From: Planktomarina sp.
Lineage (GTDB): Bacteria > Pseudomonadota > Alphaproteobacteria > Rhodobacterales > Rhodobacteraceae
Direction: 5' to 3'
Length of the DNA: 64,000 nt
NCBI GenBank assembly: GCA_020630595.1
Contig: JAHDBC010000001.1
Coordinates: forward strand, 200,189 to 264,188
Every line of letters starts with the position of its first letter. Position 1 is the stretch's first letter. Below the pieces are notes generated by a model that ran no database searches, was not told where the DNA came from, and saw nothing but the letters and a program-made list of their open reading frames with translations. Positions 61,785 to 64,000 of this stretch are shown here, piece by piece. A program made the position numbers and the translations under genes.

Positions 61785-62531
61785 TTAGTTCATCTTGAAA
61801 TTCTGGCCCAGGTAGACGCGCTTGACGTTTTCGTCGTTCACAATTTCAGAAGTTGTGCCGGATTTCAGCACACGACCGTCGTGCAAAATGTAGGCACGAT
61901 CAACGATTTCCAGCGTTTCACGCACGTTGTGGTCTGTAATCAGCACACCCAATCCGCGCTTTTTCAACGTGGCGACCAGATTCCGAATGTCACCCACGGC
62001 GATAGGGTCAACCCCGGCAAAGGGTTCATCCAACAGCAGATATTTTGGATTGGCCGCAAGACTGCGTGCAATTTCCACACGGCGGCGTTCCCCGCCAGAC
62101 AGGGCAAGTGCGGGGGCCTGCCGCAAATGGCCGATGGAAAATTCGTTCAACAATTCTTCCAGCCGTTCGCGTCTGCGCTGTCGTTTGGGTTCAGCGACTT
62201 CCAGAATGGCCATGATGTTGTCTTCGACATTCAACCCGCGAAAGATCGACATTTCCTGCGGCAGATACCCAACACCCAGTTGTGCCCGGCGATACATCGG
62301 CAGCCGTGTCACATCCCGGCCATCCACCTTCACAGCGCCACCTTCGGGGGTGACAAGGCCAGCAATCGAATAAAAGCATGTGGTCTTTCCGGATCCGTTT
62401 GGCCCCAACAAGGCGACGACTTCACCCTTAAACAGCTCCATCGAAACGTCGCGGATCACGACCTTTTTGCGATAACTTTTGCGCAGGGATTCGACGCGCA
62501 GCCCACCCTGACCATCCGTTGCCTGCAGCAT
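61785..62531 (-). CDS. lptB: LPS export ABC transporter ATP-binding protein LptB
   Basis: LptB powers transport of LPS from the inner membrane through the Lpt bridge. The 248-residue protein has Walker [10 protein letters not shown] (about residue 46), signature [13 protein letters not shown], Walker [13 protein letters not shown] and [10 protein letters not shown]. Its ATG at 62531 overlaps the lptA stop (TGATG), which argues against the GTG one codon upstream. It is followed by 151 bases with two short hairpins before hpf. Confidence 0.96.
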   Translation of the reverse strand: MLQATDGQGGLRVESLRKSYRKKVVIRDVSMELFKGEVVALLGPNGSGKTTCFYSIAGLVTPEGGAVKVDGRDVTRLPMYRRAQLGVGYLPQEMSIFRGLNVEDNIMAILEVAEPKRQRRRERLEELLNEFSIGHLRQAPALALSGGERRRVEIARSLAANPKYLLLDEPFAGVDPIAVGDIRNLVATLKKRGLGVLITDHNVRETLEIVDRAYILHDGRVLKSGTTSEIVNDENVKRVYLGQNFKMN

Positions 62532-63025
62532 CACTGCGCCGCCTGTTGCAGGATTGTGCGCACACGCCCGGTCAGCGTTGCATCCCCCGTGGCCAGATCA
62601 ACAACCATGCGATCTGCCAACACGGCGCTTTGCCCCTGGGTGACCATCACGTTGCCCGCCAATGTCAGCTGTCGATTGTCCAGATCATAGATTGCGGTGT
62701 CAGCCTCTGCCGCTTCGTCGGCGGTGACGAATGTGACCTTGCCTTGAACATCAACGCGGCTGATCCCGCCGCCGTTTGAATATCGCACTACAACCTGATC
62801 TGCGCTAAGGCGGATGTTGCCTTGCCCAATGATCACATTGTCCTGAAACAGGGCGCTGCCATCAGATTGGTTCAAGGAAAGCCGATCCGCGGATACCTCC
62901 AAAGGCGCGGATTGATCGGCTTGAAGGCCCGAAAAATTAAGCCCGGTCTGTGCCGCCGCAGGGGTCATCAGTGCGCCGCAAAACCAAAGCAGGGTCAAAA
63001 GATGTTTCACGGTCGTCACTTTCAT
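62531..63025 (-). CDS. lptA: LPS transport periplasmic protein LptA
   Basis: LptA forms the periplasmic bridge for LPS. The 164-residue product has a signal peptide (residues 1-25, ending around AAAQ) and the OstA/LptA beta-jellyroll repeats: [39 protein letters not shown]. The length is typical. It overlaps lptC by four bases (ATGA) and lptB by TGATG, so lptC-lptA-lptB are co-translated. Confidence 0.93.
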   Translation of the reverse strand: MKVTTVKHLLTLLWFCGALMTPAAAQTGLNFSGLQADQSAPLEVSADRLSLNQSDGSALFQDNVIIGQGNIRLSADQVVVRYSNGGGISRVDVQGKVTFVTADEAAEADTAIYDLDNRQLTLAGNVMVTQGQSAVLADRMVVDLATGDATLTGRVRTILQQAAQ

Positions 63026-63630
63026 TCTGTCTTTGGCGGAGTGTAAACCAATCGCACCCCATCCGTGAAGGTCAGCACAAAATTGTCAGCGGACCTTTGC
63101 GCTGTCATTTGGCCAGCGTCGAACCTGCCAAAGGGGCCGGTCACAGCCACTGCACCGCCCGAAGTCACTTGTGCGGCCTGAATATCAAATCGCATGGCAT
63201 CGCTGGTGGCAATGACATCATCCCCTGCTGAAAGGGTGACGGATTCCGCAAATTCGATGCGTTGTTGCTGTTGATCAACAGACCCCGCACCCGCCATGAT
63301 GGTCAAGCTTTGGCCGCCGGGGTCAGACACAAGCGCGTCGATCTGTGTCAGCACGACCAAATCACTGCGTTCCGCATCGGGCCGTGCAGACGCCGCCGTG
63401 ACCCTGATGCCCGTTCCATCGTCCAGCGTGGTTGAAATTTCGGGCTGCGACAGGCGTTGATTGCGGATGATGTCATCTACGTCCAGGTCCGAATAAATCA
63501 CCGAATCCGTGACATCGACACGGCTGGAAAATAGAAAAAGCGTCGACAAAAGCATTAATGCGCCAACGTACAGCCCAACCTTGGCCCAAGACACAAACGT
63601 CGAATAACTGTCTTGGCTGCGAAAAATCAT
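63022..63630 (-). CDS. lptC: LPS export system protein LptC
   Basis: LptC anchors the Lpt bridge in the inner membrane. The 202-residue product has one N-terminal helix (about 19-40, VGLYVGALMLLSTLFLFSS) followed by a periplasmic jellyroll domain. Sequence conservation in LptC is low, but the fold pattern and place before lptA are clear. ATG at 63630 overlaps the upstream isomerase stop (ATGA); the frame to 63651 adds seven residues inside that gene. Confidence 0.88.
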   Translation of the reverse strand: MIFRSQDSYSTFVSWAKVGLYVGALMLLSTLFLFSSRVDVTDSVIYSDLDVDDIIRNQRLSQPEISTTLDDGTGIRVTAASARPDAERSDLVVLTQIDALVSDPGGQSLTIMAGAGSVDQQQQRIEFAESVTLSAGDDVIATSDAMRFDIQAAQVTSGGAVAVTGPFGRFDAGQMTAQRSADNFVLTFTDGVRLVYTPPKTE

Positions 63631-64000
63631 CCAAGACCTGCGCGCAGGCAATCATGAATGTGAATCAGGCCCAATGCGCGCCGATCTGCATTTGTGACAA
63701 ACAGAGATGTGACCTTGCGATCATTCATCACAGCAATCGCACGTTCGGCCAGTGCATCCGGGCTGATCGTTAGCGGATTTGGGGTCATGACATCGCGGGT
63801 TTTGCGTTCCAACAACCCATCCAGATTACGGCGAATGTCGCCATCCGTCACGATACCGACCAAGGTTTCATCCCCCACCACGCCAGCAACGCCAAATCCT
63901 TTTTCGGTCATGGTCAACAATGTGTCTGCCATGGATTGATCGACACCGACCAACGGAAGGGCCTGTGGCCCATGCATCAGGTCGCGCACTTTGGACAGGC
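63627..64000 (-). CDS. kdsD: Arabinose-5-phosphate isomerase, C-terminal part (5' end outside window)
   Basis: The enzyme converts ribulose-5-phosphate to arabinose-5-phosphate for Kdo synthesis. Only the last 124 residues lie in the window: a pair of CBS domains (VGVDQSMADTLLTMTEKG, GIVTDGDIRRNLD, MTPNPLTISPDALAERAI, and GLIHIHDCLRAGLG at the end). The SIS isomerase domain is outside. The frame stays open to the window edge. It precedes lptC with an ATGA overlap, a standard Kdo-LPS transport block. Capsule-associated KpsF is the alternative name. Confidence 0.9.
   Translation of the reverse strand, partial: LSKVRDLMHGPQALPLVGVDQSMADTLLTMTEKGFGVAGVVGDETLVGIVTDGDIRRNLDGLLERKTRDVMTPNPLTISPDALAERAIAVMNDRKVTSLFVTNADRRALGLIHIHDCLRAGLG

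Noticed and set aside
1-64000. tRNA, rRNA, CRISPR, transposons or prophage genes
   Set aside because: None was seen by eye on either strand; gaps between genes are all below 200 bases and gene content is uniform.

Overview
The window is an ordinary chromosomal stretch of an alphaproteobacterium, most likely the Roseobacter/Rhodobacteraceae group. The main reasons are protein-level: a malic enzyme with a phosphotransacetylase-like tail, a rimP-nusA-ylxR-infB block, an lptC-lptA-lptB-hpf-ptsN block, ubiG, a NavBac-type sodium channel, and several small exported proteins typical of marine roseobacters. GC is moderate, coding is dense, and many neighbours overlap by ATGA or TGATG. I see no tRNA, rRNA, CRISPR array, insertion sequence, prophage or origin, and no stretch above 300 bases lacks a gene.

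Layout. 1-9.3 kb: central metabolism and housekeeping (maeB end, a PfkB kinase, exported msrA, a sulfotransferase-like protein, argG, a membrane protein, ilvA, a PP2C/SpoIIE-type phosphatase, a NUDIX protein). 9.3-16.5 kb: a same-strand run of hslO, a second NUDIX hydrolase, cca, an ABC exporter, a TrmA/RlmD-family RNA methyltransferase, a NavBac channel and an L,D-transpeptidase lipoprotein. 16.5-24.2 kb: a CAP-domain lipoprotein, a Tat-exported L,D-transpeptidase, a 63-residue exported protein, hemH with an NDUFAF5-like methyltransferase, comF, grxC, a nitrilase, a MarR regulator, ubiG and a prolyl iminopeptidase. 24.3-29.7 kb: a complete peptide/opine-type ABC importer operon with the binding protein last. 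29.8-31.5 kb: a glycosyltransferase with a winged-helix-like tail.

31.6-36.9 kb: the rimP-nusA-ylxR-infB translation/transcription operon, preceded by a promoter, a hairpin and an intrinsic terminator in what would be its leader. 37-43.7 kb: a 44-residue ORF, mutT-argJ-ppiC on the minus strand, then secA and an exported protein of unknown function. 43.8-50 kb: a phosphate-binding-protein/OmpA fusion, radC, dnaJ, dnaK and alkB. 50-60.6 kb: a surface polysaccharide region with an ABC-2 permease, cysQ, a kdsB-like gene, four glycosyltransferases, galU and a double-domain sulfotransferase. The pairing of a PAP phosphatase (CysQ) with a sulfotransferase suggests a sulfated glycan. 60.6-64 kb: ptsN, hpf, lptB, lptA, lptC and the end of a KdsD-type isomerase, which is the LPS transport/Kdo block without rpoN.

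Most genes belong to known families. The less ordinary items are the nusA-operon leader, the PstS-like/OmpA fusion with its upstream partner, the glycosyltransferase with the winged-helix-like tail, the tandem sulfotransferase in a probable sulfated-glycan cluster, and RNA hairpins covering the starts of hemH and ilvA. I found no clear wholly new system.
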